Source of the DNA: Sphingomonas sp. PP-CE-1G-424
GTDB taxonomy: Bacteria > Pseudomonadota > Alphaproteobacteria > Sphingomonadales > Sphingomonadaceae
Direction: 5' to 3'
DNA: 64,000 nucleotides
Assembly: GCF_004341085.1 (NCBI RefSeq)
Contig: NZ_SLXW01000002.1
Coordinates: 992,001-1,056,000 of the forward strand
Shown here: piece after piece, positions 34,413 to 42,707 of the stretch
Layout of the letters: each line of letters starts with the position of its first letter
Numbering within the stretch: position 1 is the first letter of the stretch
Notes under the pieces: generated by a model
The model's database searches: none
What the model saw: only the letters and a program-made list of their open reading frames with translations
Told to the model about the DNA's origin: nothing
Position numbers and translations under genes: made by a program

Positions 34413-34945
34413 CGCGGCCCCGCTTCATCTACGCCTACGCAGAGATGGCGGAGGTCGCCGAGGACGTCCGCAGAAACCGAGCGGAAGGCGACCTCGCGCT
34501 GGTCGACGCAGGCAAGCTGTCGATCGAAGATGCCGATATGCGCTTGCGCATCTCGGCTGCCATCGCCGTCGACTGGAAGGCGTACGCGCGCATGGAGCTA
34601 CCGCCGCTCGATCGCACCACCGACGCCGAGAAGGTCGCCGACCTGCAAGCCGTGCTAGCCGGTGCCGAGAAGCGGCGCGATCATGCGCGCACGGCTATGA
34701 TGCACGAATACGGCGCGGCGATTGGCGGCCTGTCACTGGGCGAACTCTGGGCGATCCATGATTCACATGACACCCGATCGCTGCGGATACTGCCGTACCT
34801 TCGGTGGGAGAGCTACGCGGCCGCGATCGAGGCGATCCTCTGGTGGCAGCAGCGCCCGCGGTACGAGAGCCGACGCTTCATAACGATGGTGAACCAGCAG
34901 CTGCGCGGCATGGGTTACGTCGAGCAGGAAAGGGCAGCAGCATGA
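34409..34945 (+). CDS. early prophage protein, unknown
   Basis: A 178-residue soluble, helical protein (AEMAEVAEDVRRNRAEGDLALVDAGKL ... KVADLQAVLAGAEKRRDHARTAMM). Its start lies in an ATGA overlap and its stop overlaps the next start in the same way. Nothing marks a catalytic site. Probably one of the variable early genes. Confidence 0.65.
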   Translation: MTRPRFIYAYAEMAEVAEDVRRNRAEGDLALVDAGKLSIEDADMRLRISAAIAVDWKAYARMELPPLDRTTDAEKVADLQAVLAGAEKRRDHARTAMMHEYGAAIGGLSLGELWAIHDSHDTRSLRILPYLRWESYAAAIEAILWWQQRPRYESRRFITMVNQQLRGMGYVEQERAAA

Positions 34946-35124
34946 GCGCCGCAGCACGCTTCAAGGAAGCCGACGTGACCCGCGCGGTGCGCGGCGCAAC
35001 GAAGGCCGGGATGATGGTCGGTCGCATTGAGATTGATCCTAACGGAAAGATCGTCATCCTCAGCGAATCGGTCGCTCCTCCCGCCGATCCGAACCCTTGG
35101 GATATCGTCATTGGCAAAGTCTGA
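34942..35124 (+). CDS. small protein of the integrase module
   Basis: A 60-residue protein from ATG 34942 (ATGA overlap). FKEADVTRAVRGATKAGMMVGRIEI-DPNGKIVIL and a WD near the end form a pattern often found just upstream of integrase genes in alphaproteobacterial prophages. The AD-TRA-RGA-KAG helix could bind DNA, so a recombination directionality factor is possible but not shown. Confidence 0.7.
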   Translation: MSAAARFKEADVTRAVRGATKAGMMVGRIEIDPNGKIVILSESVAPPADPNPWDIVIGKV

Positions 35125-35128
35125 CCGA

Positions 35129-35356
35129 ATGACCGACCGCTTAGATTTAGCAGTCGAAGCATTACGACTTGAGGATGGCAACGCCGTTCGCATTTACCTG
35201 ACCACGCACGACTTCAATGCGCTGTTCGATCAGGTGGGCAAAGTCCAGCTGACGTCGAAAACGATAAAATTATATCGCGGCTTGCCAGTCTCGGAGACGA
35301 TGGGCGGTCAGCCGAGCAGGATTATCAACGATCGTGGAGAGGCGACCCCGATATGA
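35129..35356 (+). CDS. small protein directly upstream of integrase
   Basis: A 75-residue protein from ATG 35129; its stop overlaps the integrase start (ATGA). DRLDLAVEALRLEDGNAVRIYLTTHDFNALF suggests an alpha-beta fold. Not recognised; co-translation with integrase suggests a role in site-specific recombination. Confidence 0.6.
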   Translation: MTDRLDLAVEALRLEDGNAVRIYLTTHDFNALFDQVGKVQLTSKTIKLYRGLPVSETMGGQPSRIINDRGEATPI

Positions 35357-36492
35357 AACGTCGCCGGTTCCTCCCCGAGTACGTTAGCAGCTTCAAGGAT
35401 CGGCACGGCAAGGAGCGTCTGCGGTTCCGGCGCAAGGGCTTCGCCGGCGGCTACTTCAAAGCGGCGGTCGGGACCGAGGATTTCCGGACCGAATACCGGG
35501 CGTTCATGGATGCGAGCGAGACGGTCGCGGTCGCGGTCGACCGTGCCACACCGGGGACGATCGCGGATCTAGTCGCGCGCTACTTCGCCACGCCGACGCG
35601 GCTGGGGCCAACGACCGTAACCCAGGGCAAGGTCCGCAGCATCGTCGGCCGGTTCGGCGAGGAGTACGGCAAGCTGCCGGTCGCGCGTGTCGGGTTCGAG
35701 CATATCGATGCGATCGTGACGGCGAAGATGCAGCGCAAGATGGTGCAGACCCCGCGCGGGCTGCGCCCGATCGGCGGGCCCGTGGCGGCTGGCAAGCTGC
35801 GCAAGGAACTGGTGCGCCTATTCAATTTCGCCGTGAAGCTGCGCATGATCCCAAGTAACCCCGTTCTGCTGGCGGATCAGGTGAAGCTATCGGTCGAGCA
35901 GCGATCCGCCGGCTATCATACGTGGACCGAAGACGAGATTGATCAGTACCGCGCACGCCACCAGCTAGGAACCAATGCCCGTCTAGCACTTGAGCTCCTG
36001 CTATGGACCGGCCAGCGCCGCAGCGACGCGATTCGCATGGGCCGCCAGCACATCGTGGACGGCCGCATCAAGGTCGTGCAGGAAAAGACAGGGAAGGTCC
36101 TATGGATCGCCGTCGCACCTCAGCTGCTCGAGGCGATCGTCGCAATGCCCGCCGCCAAAAATCACCTGTGCTTCCTTATCAACGAACAGGGGCGCCCGTT
36201 CTCGCGCGCGGGCTTCGGCAACTGGTTCCGCGATAAGTGCGACGCCGCCGGCCTCCCGCAATGCACGGCGCACGGACTGCGCAAGGCAATCATGCGGCGC
36301 ATGGCCGAGCTCAACCAGGGCAACCAGACAATGAAGGCCGTGTCGGGCCATCGGAAGGACGAAGAGGTCGCGCGCTACACCGAGGCGGCGAACCAGCGAA
36401 GCATGGCAGACGACGCAATTGGCGTCCTCGCGCGCTGGGAAATGTCTAACCGGGCAGAAAGGTTAGACACCGACACAGCCAAAAACGGCTGA
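35353..36492 (+). CDS. int: tyrosine-type phage integrase
   Basis: A 379-residue recombinase. An N-terminal arm-binding part (RFRRKGFAGGYF) and core-binding domain precede the catalytic domain, which shows Arg222 (TGQRRSDAIRM), a beta-hairpin lysine near 245, His307-x-x-Arg310 (HGLRKA), His333 (SGHRKD) and the nucleophile Tyr342 (ARYTEAA). It points at the tRNA-Arg 3' end 25 bp away, the expected attachment site. Confidence 0.93.
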   Translation: MKRRRFLPEYVSSFKDRHGKERLRFRRKGFAGGYFKAAVGTEDFRTEYRAFMDASETVAVAVDRATPGTIADLVARYFATPTRLGPTTVTQGKVRSIVGRFGEEYGKLPVARVGFEHIDAIVTAKMQRKMVQTPRGLRPIGGPVAAGKLRKELVRLFNFAVKLRMIPSNPVLLADQVKLSVEQRSAGYHTWTEDEIDQYRARHQLGTNARLALELLLWTGQRRSDAIRMGRQHIVDGRIKVVQEKTGKVLWIAVAPQLLEAIVAMPAAKNHLCFLINEQGRPFSRAGFGNWFRDKCDAAGLPQCTAHGLRKAIMRRMAELNQGNQTMKAVSGHRKDEEVARYTEAANQRSMADDAIGVLARWEMSNRAERLDTDTAKNG

Positions 36493-36516
36493 AAACTGCC
36501 ATTCTCCGTGAGGGGA

Positions 36517-36593
36517 TGGCGCGCCCGGAGGGAGTCGAACCCCCGACCGAGGAGGTAGAAGCTCCTTGCTCTATCCAACTGAGCTACGGGCGC
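36517..36593 (-). tRNA. tRNA-Arg (TCT), prophage integration target
   Basis: The minus strand folds as a full tRNA: acceptor GCGCCCG/CGGGCGC, D arm GCTC-AGTTGGATA-GAGC, anticodon stem AGGAG/CTCCT with loop CTTCTAC (anticodon TCT), T arm with TTCGACT loop, discriminator G and an encoded CCA at 36517-36519. The gene is intact. Its 3' end faces the prophage, so this is probably attR with the crossover inside the 3' half. Confidence 0.95.
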
Positions 36594-36653
36594 GCGCTGA
36601 AGACCGATTAGCGTGGATTGCGCGCGCTTGGAACCGTCATCATAACGCGCCGC

Positions 36654-37415
36654 ATGGATATCGATCAGGGCAGGGGCGCGGCGTCGGACGCCATCGGAGT
36701 CGCCGCGAGCGACGTGTCGGGCGGGCAGTTCCGCTATTATGATTTCGTGATGGCCGCGTTCGTCACGATCCTGCTGCTGTCGAACGTCATCGGGGCGGGC
36801 AAGCGCGCGGTGATCGACCTGCCGTTCATCGGCGCATGGCCATTCGGCGCGGGAATCCTGTTCTTTCCGGTCAGCTATGTGATCGGCGACGTGCTGACCG
36901 AGGTGTACGGGTACGCGCGGGCGCGGCGCTGCATCTGGGCGGGGTTCGGCGCGATGCTGTTCATGGTGTTCATGTCGGCGGTCGTTGTCGCGCTGCCGCC
37001 TGACAAAGGGTGGACGGGGCAGGCGGCATACGAATCGGTGTTCGGACAGGTGCCGCGGATCGTGTTCGCGTCGATCTGCGCGTTCTGGGTCGGCGAGTTC
37101 GCCAACAGCTTCGTGCTCGCGCGGATGAAGATTTGGACGCAGGGGCGGATGCTGTGGACGCGGACGATCGGGAGTACGATCGTGGGGCAGGCGTTCGACA
37201 GCCTGATCTTCTACCCGCTCGCGTTCTACGGCGCACCTGACTGGCCCGTGGAGGCGATGCTGATGGTGATGGTCAGCCAGTTTTTGCTGAAGGTGTCGTG
37301 GGAGGTGCTGCTGACGCCGCTGACGTATGTGGCCGTGGGGTGGCTCAAGCGCCGCGAGGGTGTCGATGTGTACGACCGCGGGACGGACTTCTCGCCGTTC
37401 CGCACGCGCGTTTGA
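36654..37415 (+). CDS. yhhQ: queuosine precursor transporter
   Basis: A 253-residue inner-membrane protein of the VUT/ECF-like family that imports 7-cyano-7-deazaguanine or related bases for queuosine in tRNA. ATG 36654 is preferred to a TTG 12 codons earlier. Visible family segments: FVTILLLSNVIGAGK, FPVSYVIGDVLTEVYGYARAR, GEFANSFVLARMK and GQAFDSLIFYPLAF, spread over about six membrane spans. First chromosomal gene right of the tRNA. Confidence 0.88.
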   Translation: MDIDQGRGAASDAIGVAASDVSGGQFRYYDFVMAAFVTILLLSNVIGAGKRAVIDLPFIGAWPFGAGILFFPVSYVIGDVLTEVYGYARARRCIWAGFGAMLFMVFMSAVVVALPPDKGWTGQAAYESVFGQVPRIVFASICAFWVGEFANSFVLARMKIWTQGRMLWTRTIGSTIVGQAFDSLIFYPLAFYGAPDWPVEAMLMVMVSQFLLKVSWEVLLTPLTYVAVGWLKRREGVDVYDRGTDFSPFRTRV

Positions 37416-37423
37416 GCGTCGTT

Positions 37424-37506
37424 CGTCATCCCAGCGAAAGCTGGGATCCAGAGCCAAAGGCGGATGCGTTCGTGGCTCTGGATCCTGGGTCGAGCCCAGG
37501 ATGACG
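37424..37506. repeat. dispersed palindromic repeat (cgtcatccc type)
   Basis: A long imperfect dyad: CGTCATCCC-AGCG...GATCCAGAGCC on the left is mirrored by GGCTCTGGATCC...GGATGACG on the right. This type is abundant between genes of sphingomonads and related genera. Between a rightward and a leftward gene it can end transcription from both sides. Confidence 0.8.
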
Positions 37507-37511
37507 TAGGG

Positions 37512-37589
37512 TTAGGCGCTGACCGCGTCGAGCAGGCCCTCGAACAAACGACGGCCATCCGTGCCGCCGTGAGCTGCGTCGATACGACG
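37512..37589 (-). pseudogene. purQ: relic of a second purQ 3' end
   Basis: 25 codons plus TAA that match the end of the intact purQ at 37701: [20 protein letters not shown] then DAVSA, against RRIEAAHGG...LLEAVSA. There are 12 nucleotide differences and all are in third codon positions; ten are silent and two change Glu to Asp. Homology stops abruptly upstream. It lies between two palindromic repeats and has no start, so it is a fragment. Confidence 0.82.
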
Positions 37590-37601
37590 CTTCCGTTCCT
37601 C

Positions 37602-37684
37602 CATCCATCCATCCGTTCGTGCTGAGCGAAGTCAAAGCACCTGAGTCTCAGGCTCTTCGACTTCGCTCAGGGCGAATGGATGGG
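37602..37684. repeat. dispersed palindromic repeat (gctgagcgaagtc type)
   Basis: An inverted repeat whose arms are ATCCGTTCGTGCTGAGCGAAGTC and its near complement CTTCGACTTCGCTCAGGGCGAATGGAT, shortened here by a few mismatches. The same kind of element occurs near 63,361. It lies between the purQ relic and the intact purQ stop. Confidence 0.75.
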
Positions 37685-37700
37685 GGTGGTGACGGAGTGG

Positions 37701-38369
37701 TTAGGCGCTGACCGCTTCGAGCAGACCCTCGAACAAGCGCCGTCCGTCGGTGCCGCCATGCGCCGCTTCAATACGACGCTCCGGGTGTGGCATCATGCCA
37801 AGCACGTTGCCCTTGTCGTTGAGCAACCCGGCGATATTCCGCGCGGAACCGTTGACGCTCTCGGCATAACGGAACGCTACGCGGCCTTCACCTTCGAGGC
37901 GGTCGAGTGTCTCGGTATCGGCGAAGTAATTGCCGTCATGATGCGCGACCGGGAACGAGACGCGCTCACCGGCCGTATAGCCCGACGTGAAGGTCGAATT
38001 CGCCGTCTCAACCGTCAGCGCGACGTCGCGGCAGACGAAATTCAGCCCCTCGTTGCGCATCAAAGCGCCGGGGAGGAGACCCGCTTCGGTCAACACCTGG
38101 AAGCCGTTGCAGATGCCGAGCACGGGCAGACCCTTGCCCGCCTGCTCGACGACCGCACGCATGATCGGCGACCGTGCCGCGATCGCACCCGAGCGCAGGT
38201 AGTCGCCGTACGAGAACCCACCGGGCACCGCGACCAAGCCGACATCCGCCGGCAAGTCCGCGTCACCGTGCCAGACCATGAGCGGCTTGACGCCGGTCAC
38301 CGCCTCCAGCGCGACGGCAATGTCGCGGTCGCAGTTGGAGCCCGGAAAGACGATGACGGCGGTCTTCAT
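37701..38369 (-). CDS. purQ: phosphoribosylformylglycinamidine synthase subunit PurQ
   Basis: The glutaminase subunit of FGAM synthase in purine synthesis, 222 residues from ATG 38369. [15 protein letters not shown], the nucleophile cysteine in VLGICNGFQ (about residue 86) and the HPERR motif with catalytic histidine near the end are present. It overlaps purS by 4 bp. With PurS it feeds ammonia to PurL, which is not in this window. Confidence 0.95.
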   Translation of the reverse strand: MKTAVIVFPGSNCDRDIAVALEAVTGVKPLMVWHGDADLPADVGLVAVPGGFSYGDYLRSGAIAARSPIMRAVVEQAGKGLPVLGICNGFQVLTEAGLLPGALMRNEGLNFVCRDVALTVETANSTFTSGYTAGERVSFPVAHHDGNYFADTETLDRLEGEGRVAFRYAESVNGSARNIAGLLNDKGNVLGMMPHPERRIEAAHGGTDGRRLFEGLLEAVSA

Positions 38370-38596
38370 GCGCGCTCGACCCGGTAATTCTCGATCACCG
38401 TGTTGGCGAGCAGCTTGCGGCACATGCCGTCGATGGTGGCGTCGTCGGTATCGTCGGCGACTTCCAGTTCGATCAACTTGCCCTGGCGTACGTCCTGCAC
38501 GCCGTCGAAGCCGAGGCTGCCGAGTGCGTGGTGGATCGCCCGGCCCTGCGGATCGAGCACGCCGGGCTTCAATGTCACGAAAACCTTGAGTTTCAT
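38366..38596 (-). CDS. purS: phosphoribosylformylglycinamidine synthase subunit PurS
   Basis: A 76-residue protein with the typical [22 protein letters not shown] pattern and [11 protein letters not shown]. PurS bridges PurQ and PurL in the FGAM synthase complex. It starts right after purC stops and overlaps purQ, so the three genes form one operon in the order purC-purS-purQ. Confidence 0.95.
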   Translation of the reverse strand: MKLKVFVTLKPGVLDPQGRAIHHALGSLGFDGVQDVRQGKLIELEVADDTDDATIDGMCRKLLANTVIENYRVERA

Positions 38597-39376
38597 TTAC
38601 TTGCCCCGGTTCTTGCGATGCTTTTCGAGGTCGAGGACGGCGTTGTCGGCCCCCTCGGGCAGCAGGCCGAGACGGCGTGCAACCTCTTGATATGCTTCGA
38701 CTTCGCCACCGAGATCGCGACGGAAGCGATCCTTGTCCATCTTCTCGTTGGTTTCCATGTCCCACAGGCGGCAGCCATCGGGGCTGATCTCGTCGGCGAG
38801 GATGATCCGACCGAAGTCGTTGTCGAAAATGCGGCCGAATTCGAGCTTGAAGTCGACCAGGCGGATGCCGACGCCGGCGAACAGCCCGCACAGGAAATCG
38901 TTCACGCGGATCGCGAGGTCGGCGATGTCGTGCATCTCCTCCTGGCTCGCCCAGCCGAACGCGGCGATGTGTTCGTCGGAGATCATCGGATCGCCGAGCG
39001 CATCGTCCTTGTAGTAATATTCGATGATCGTGCGGGGCAGCTTGGTGCCCTCCTCGATCCCGAGGCGCGTCGAGATCGAACCTGCGGCGACGTTGCGCAC
39101 GACGACTTCGATCGGGACGATCTCGACCTGGCGGATCAGCTGCTCGCGCATGTTGAGGCGGCGGATGAAGTGCGTCGGCACGCCGATATGATCGAGCAGC
39201 GTGAAGATGTGCTCGGAAATCCGGTTGTTGAGCACGCCCTTGCCGTTGATCGTGCCCTTTTTCTGGGCATTGAACGCGGTCGCGTCGTCCTTAAAATACT
39301 GGATCAGCGTGCCTGGCTCGGGACCCTCGTAGAGGATCTTGGCCTTGCCTTCGTAGATCTGGCGGCGGCGAGCCAT
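38597..39376 (-). CDS. purC: SAICAR synthase PurC
   Basis: A 259-residue enzyme that joins CAIR with aspartate. Seen are [15 protein letters not shown] at the start, the [25 protein letters not shown] block, [11 protein letters not shown] and [14 protein letters not shown] with catalytic acidic residues. Full length for the family. First gene of the pur operon; 155 bp separate it from the convergently oriented region upstream. Confidence 0.95.
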   Translation of the reverse strand: MARRRQIYEGKAKILYEGPEPGTLIQYFKDDATAFNAQKKGTINGKGVLNNRISEHIFTLLDHIGVPTHFIRRLNMREQLIRQVEIVPIEVVVRNVAAGSISTRLGIEEGTKLPRTIIEYYYKDDALGDPMISDEHIAAFGWASQEEMHDIADLAIRVNDFLCGLFAGVGIRLVDFKLEFGRIFDNDFGRIILADEISPDGCRLWDMETNEKMDKDRFRRDLGGEVEAYQEVARRLGLLPEGADNAVLDLEKHRKNRGK

Positions 39377-39531
39377 GCGCGGTCCCCTGGAAATCGAGCG
39401 ATGAAAATCGAGCGGCCCCAGCCTACGCGATATGTACCGCGAAGCCGAGGCCGGAATAGGCCGCGCCTATAGGCGAAGGGTACGGGGGGTGCAATCGCGG
39501 CGCATGACTGCCCTCGGAATACTGCCCGACG

Positions 39532-40389
39532 TCATCGCAATGCCGGGGACGACGTGTCGTGGGCAGTCGCGAGCGGTCGGCCGGTTCGACGATCGATGCG
39601 GGCCATCAACTCGGTCCACCAACGCTGGATCCAGCGTCGCCAGACCAGGAAGACCAGCAAGATCACCAGCAGCGGCGGGCCGAGTGCCGCCAATACCCAT
39701 AGCAGCGCCGTGACGGTCAATCCGATCGAGCCGAGCGCGGTGTCGCCAGCGTCTTGCAGACGGTCGACCAAGCCAGTCCCGCGGCCGGTCGTGTAGTCGA
39801 ACGACATCGGCGTATTGGCGAGACTTTCGCGCTGTTCGGATGCCGTCGCGGCGGCGGCCGTGGCTTGGCCCTGCGCGACGGCCTGTTGCTGGCGGAGTTC
39901 GGTACGTTCGCGTGGGGATAGATCGACGCGGGCCAGTTCGCGGTCGATCCGGGCGCGTTCGGCCGCGACATCGGTCCGTTCGGTTGCGGTCGCTGTGGCG
40001 GCAGTGGCGACATCGGTTCCGCTGATATCGGCCCCCGTCAGCGTCGCGCCGACACTCTGCGCCTGCTTCACCCCGGCCCGGCCAAAGGCACGCGCCAGGG
40101 GGGCGGCGATCTTGACCGACAGGTTCGCGCTGACGTCGCCTTGCTGGCCGACCGTGTAGCGCAATCCCGTTATCCGGCAGCGTGTTGCACCAAGCCGTTC
40201 GCACGCACGCGCATGCTCTTCCTGAAGATCCGAGATCCGCGACGAGGGAAGCGTCAGGTTATAGCTGTAGTCGAAGGCCACCCCGGCAACCGAATTACCG
40301 GCAATATCGGGTTCTCCGGCGCTACTTTCGGGAGCCTTGCTGCACCCGGCCAGGGACAACGCGATAGCGCTACTAACAACCCACTTCAT
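39532..40389 (-). CDS. DUF4349 lipoprotein
   Basis: A 285-residue protein with signal and lipobox (ALSLAGCSK), a long periplasmic part including FDYSYNLTLPSSRISDLQEEHARACE and a helical section (about 130-175), and a C-terminal membrane span (residues 222-247, LLWVLAALGPPLLVILLVFLVW) followed by a basic tail. Such DUF4349 proteins are common envelope proteins of unknown function. Confidence 0.8.
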   Translation of the reverse strand: MKWVVSSAIALSLAGCSKAPESSAGEPDIAGNSVAGVAFDYSYNLTLPSSRISDLQEEHARACERLGATRCRITGLRYTVGQQGDVSANLSVKIAAPLARAFGRAGVKQAQSVGATLTGADISGTDVATAATATATERTDVAAERARIDRELARVDLSPRERTELRQQQAVAQGQATAAAATASEQRESLANTPMSFDYTTGRGTGLVDRLQDAGDTALGSIGLTVTALLWVLAALGPPLLVILLVFLVWRRWIQRWWTELMARIDRRTGRPLATAHDTSSPALR

Positions 40390-40451
40390 GGACAGTCTCC
40401 CGTGATCTATCCAAACACTATCAATTAACTGGGATATGCCGTCAAGCGTGC

Positions 40452-41666
40452 TCAGGTCACGACGAGCCGTTGCGAATATGCCGGATCGCGCCAGCTTTCG
40501 GTCTCCACCGTATCCCGCAATATCTCGCCCGCGCGCCAGACGTCTTCATGGCTGAGGTACAAGGGTGTGAGCCCAAGGCGCAGGATGTCGGGGTCCCGGA
40601 AGTCGCCGATGACGCCGCGGGCGACGAGCGCTTGCGTGAGTTCATAGGCCTGCGGGTGGCGGAAGCTGATGTGGCTGCCGCGTTTGGCGGGGTCTCGGGG
40701 GCTGACGCAGTCGAGGCCTAGTGCGTCGCCGGCTGCGGCGAGGATGTCGAACAGCTGCGCGCTCTTCGTTGCGACTGCGTGTTGGTCGATGTCGGCCCAG
40801 AGGTCGAGTGCGGTTTCCAGTGCCGCAGTCGAGAGCATCGCAGGCGTGCCGGCAAGCCAGCGTTTCATGCCGGGGGCGGGGCGGTAGGCGTCCTCGAATG
40901 CGAAGGGGGCGGCGTGGCCCATCCAGCCCGAGAGCGGGCTGGCGAGGGCGCCTTGCCAGCGCTTGGTGACGTAGAGGAACGCGGGCGCGCCGGGGCCGCC
41001 ATTGAGGTATTTATAGGTGCACCCGACGGCTAGGTCGGCGTTCGCGGCGTTGAGGTCGATCGGGACTGCGCCGACGCTGTGGCTCAGGTCCCAGAGCATG
41101 AGCGCGCCGGCATCGTGCGCGCGGGCAGTCCAGGCGGCCATGTCGAAGCGGTCGCTTGTCTTGTAGTGGACGTGGGTGAGCAGCAGCACCGCGGTATCGT
41201 CGTCGAGCGCTGTGGCGAGGTCTTCGCGAGCGACGACCTTCAACCGCGCGCCGGGGACGCAGGAGACGGCACCTTCCGCAATGTGCAGGTCGGTCGGGAA
41301 GTTGCCGGCCTCGCTGATGATGGTGTGGCGGTCGGGGTTGCTGCGAAGACCGGCGACCAAGGCCTTGAAGAGATGTGTCGAGGTGGTGTCGCCGATAATG
41401 ACCTCGTCCTCGCCCGCGCCGATCAGGGGAGCGATCTTCGCGCCGATCCGCTGTGGGGCGTCGATCCAGCCCTCGTTCCAGCTTCGGATGAGGCGGTCGC
41501 CCCATTGGCGGGTGGCGATGTCGGCCAGCGCTGCGGGCGTGGCCTTGGGCAGCGCACCGAGCGAGTTGCCGTCGAGGTAGATCACGCCCTCGGGGAGCGC
41601 GAACTTCTCGCGGTAGGCGGCGAGCGGATCGGTCGCGTCGAGCGCGCGGGCGTCTTCGAGAGTCAC
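40452..41666 (-). CDS. kynU: kynureninase
   Basis: A PLP enzyme of 404 residues that splits kynurenine to anthranilate and alanine in tryptophan breakdown. The start is GTG 41666, overlapping the hydrolase stop (GTGA). Visible are VIYLDGNSLGALP near the start, GDTTSTHLFK, LWDLSHSVGAVPIDL with the PLP-binding aspartate and CTYKYLNGGPGAP with the lysine that holds PLP. The upstream overlap suggests one kynurenine unit. Confidence 0.93.
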   Translation of the reverse strand: MTLEDARALDATDPLAAYREKFALPEGVIYLDGNSLGALPKATPAALADIATRQWGDRLIRSWNEGWIDAPQRIGAKIAPLIGAGEDEVIIGDTTSTHLFKALVAGLRSNPDRHTIISEAGNFPTDLHIAEGAVSCVPGARLKVVAREDLATALDDDTAVLLLTHVHYKTSDRFDMAAWTARAHDAGALMLWDLSHSVGAVPIDLNAANADLAVGCTYKYLNGGPGAPAFLYVTKRWQGALASPLSGWMGHAAPFAFEDAYRPAPGMKRWLAGTPAMLSTAALETALDLWADIDQHAVATKSAQLFDILAAAGDALGLDCVSPRDPAKRGSHISFRHPQAYELTQALVARGVIGDFRDPDILRLGLTPLYLSHEDVWRAGEILRDTVETESWRDPAYSQRLVVT

Positions 41667-42583
41667 TGGGTCGTTCCGAAATTGGTCAGGATCAGGCGTT
41701 TGGCCTCGGCCCAGGCAGGCGTTTCCGGCGCAATCAGTTCGACATGGCCGGTCGCGGGGATGGTGTGGAGCGTGGCGGTGTCGCCGGCAGCGTTGGCCTT
41801 GGCGATATAGTCGGTCGCCATGACGAAGGGGATGATCCGGTCTTCGCGGCCGTTGATCAGGTCCTGCTTCACTCCGAGCGACAGGAGGCGCGGGACCGAG
41901 GTGTCGGCGTAGACGTCCGGATGCTGCGGCGTGGGCGTGCCGACCAGTTTCGCGACGACTTCGGTGCCGCAGCCATTGTCGGCGTTGGTCGCGGTGGCTT
42001 CGAGATCGGGCAGACCGCCGAGGCTGATGACGTGGCGGATACGGAGCGGCTGCGCGGTATGGAGCGGGCTCGACGCAGGGATCTTGGGGCGGGCGGCGAG
42101 CCAGAGCGCGAGGTGACCACCGGCCGAGTGGCCGATCGCGAGCACGCGGCGCGTATCCAGGTTGAACCTCTTGGCGCTGACCTTGAGTTGGTCCGCAGCC
42201 TTCGCAGCGTCCGCGAACGTCCCCGGATAGCCGCCGCCAGCGCGGTCGACACCGCGATAGTCGATGTTCCAGACCGCGACGCCGGTGTTCCGCAGGTCGT
42301 CGGCGATCCAGTTCATCAGGCTGCGATCGGCGATGCTCGTCGTCCAGCACCCGCCATGCACCATCAAGACCACCGGGAACGGCCCCTTGGTGTTGCCCTT
42401 GGGGAGCCAGACGTCGACCTTCTGCATCTGGTCGGTGCCATAGGCGACGGTCGCGTCGGGCATCGGCTTCGGCCGCTTCGTCAGGTCGGGCCAGGTCAGC
42501 AACTTGGGCGGCGGGGGGACGGGCGTTTGCGCCATTACGGGCGTGGACATCGCGGCGAGCGCGAGAAAGGCAAGGCGGATCAT
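41663..42583 (-). CDS. secreted alpha/beta hydrolase, possible kynurenine formamidase-like
   Basis: A 306-residue protein from ATG 42583, chosen because it opens a good signal peptide (IRLAFLALAAMSTPVMAQ). The oxyanion motif HGGCW, the nucleophile elbow GHSAGGH (serine) and the late ATGHVEL histidine mark an esterase of the BD-FAE/arylformamidase type. Overlap with kynU suggests kynurenine formamidase activity, but an exported enzyme would be unusual for that step. Substrate therefore open. Confidence 0.75.
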   Translation of the reverse strand: MIRLAFLALAAMSTPVMAQTPVPPPPKLLTWPDLTKRPKPMPDATVAYGTDQMQKVDVWLPKGNTKGPFPVVLMVHGGCWTTSIADRSLMNWIADDLRNTGVAVWNIDYRGVDRAGGGYPGTFADAAKAADQLKVSAKRFNLDTRRVLAIGHSAGGHLALWLAARPKIPASSPLHTAQPLRIRHVISLGGLPDLEATATNADNGCGTEVVAKLVGTPTPQHPDVYADTSVPRLLSLGVKQDLINGREDRIIPFVMATDYIAKANAAGDTATLHTIPATGHVELIAPETPAWAEAKRLILTNFGTTQ

Positions 42584-42707
42584 CGGGTTGGTGTAGCGGC
42601 CTCGATCGACCGCGTCATGCGGGCATGTCGTCGCGTCGCGGCATGCCGCAAGGTTCGTTGCGTTCATGCTTTGATCGTTTCGTTCGCGGCTGCTATCGAT
42701 GCGCGCA

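Larger units (their letters stand above)
1..36593. mobile_element. HK97-type prophage at tRNA-Arg, left end outside window
   Basis: A contiguous set of phage genes: integrase, CI/Cro-like switch, primase-helicase, HNH, terminase, portal, protease, capsid, connectors, tail chaperones, tape measure, fibre, lysis genes and mom. The integrase abuts the 3' end of a tRNA-Arg gene, the classic layout of an attachment site. No second copy of the tRNA 3' end was found in the first 3.5 kb and mom is cut by the left edge, so the element continues to the left. All structural genes have intact frames, so the prophage may be functional. Exact ends are not determined; the right boundary should fall within the tRNA 3' half. 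Confidence 0.9.

Noticed and set aside
40452..42350. N-terminal extension of kynureninase to 632 residues
   Set aside because: The extra part is antisense-like and runs over the alpha/beta hydrolase gene; GTG 41666 gives the normal kynureninase length.
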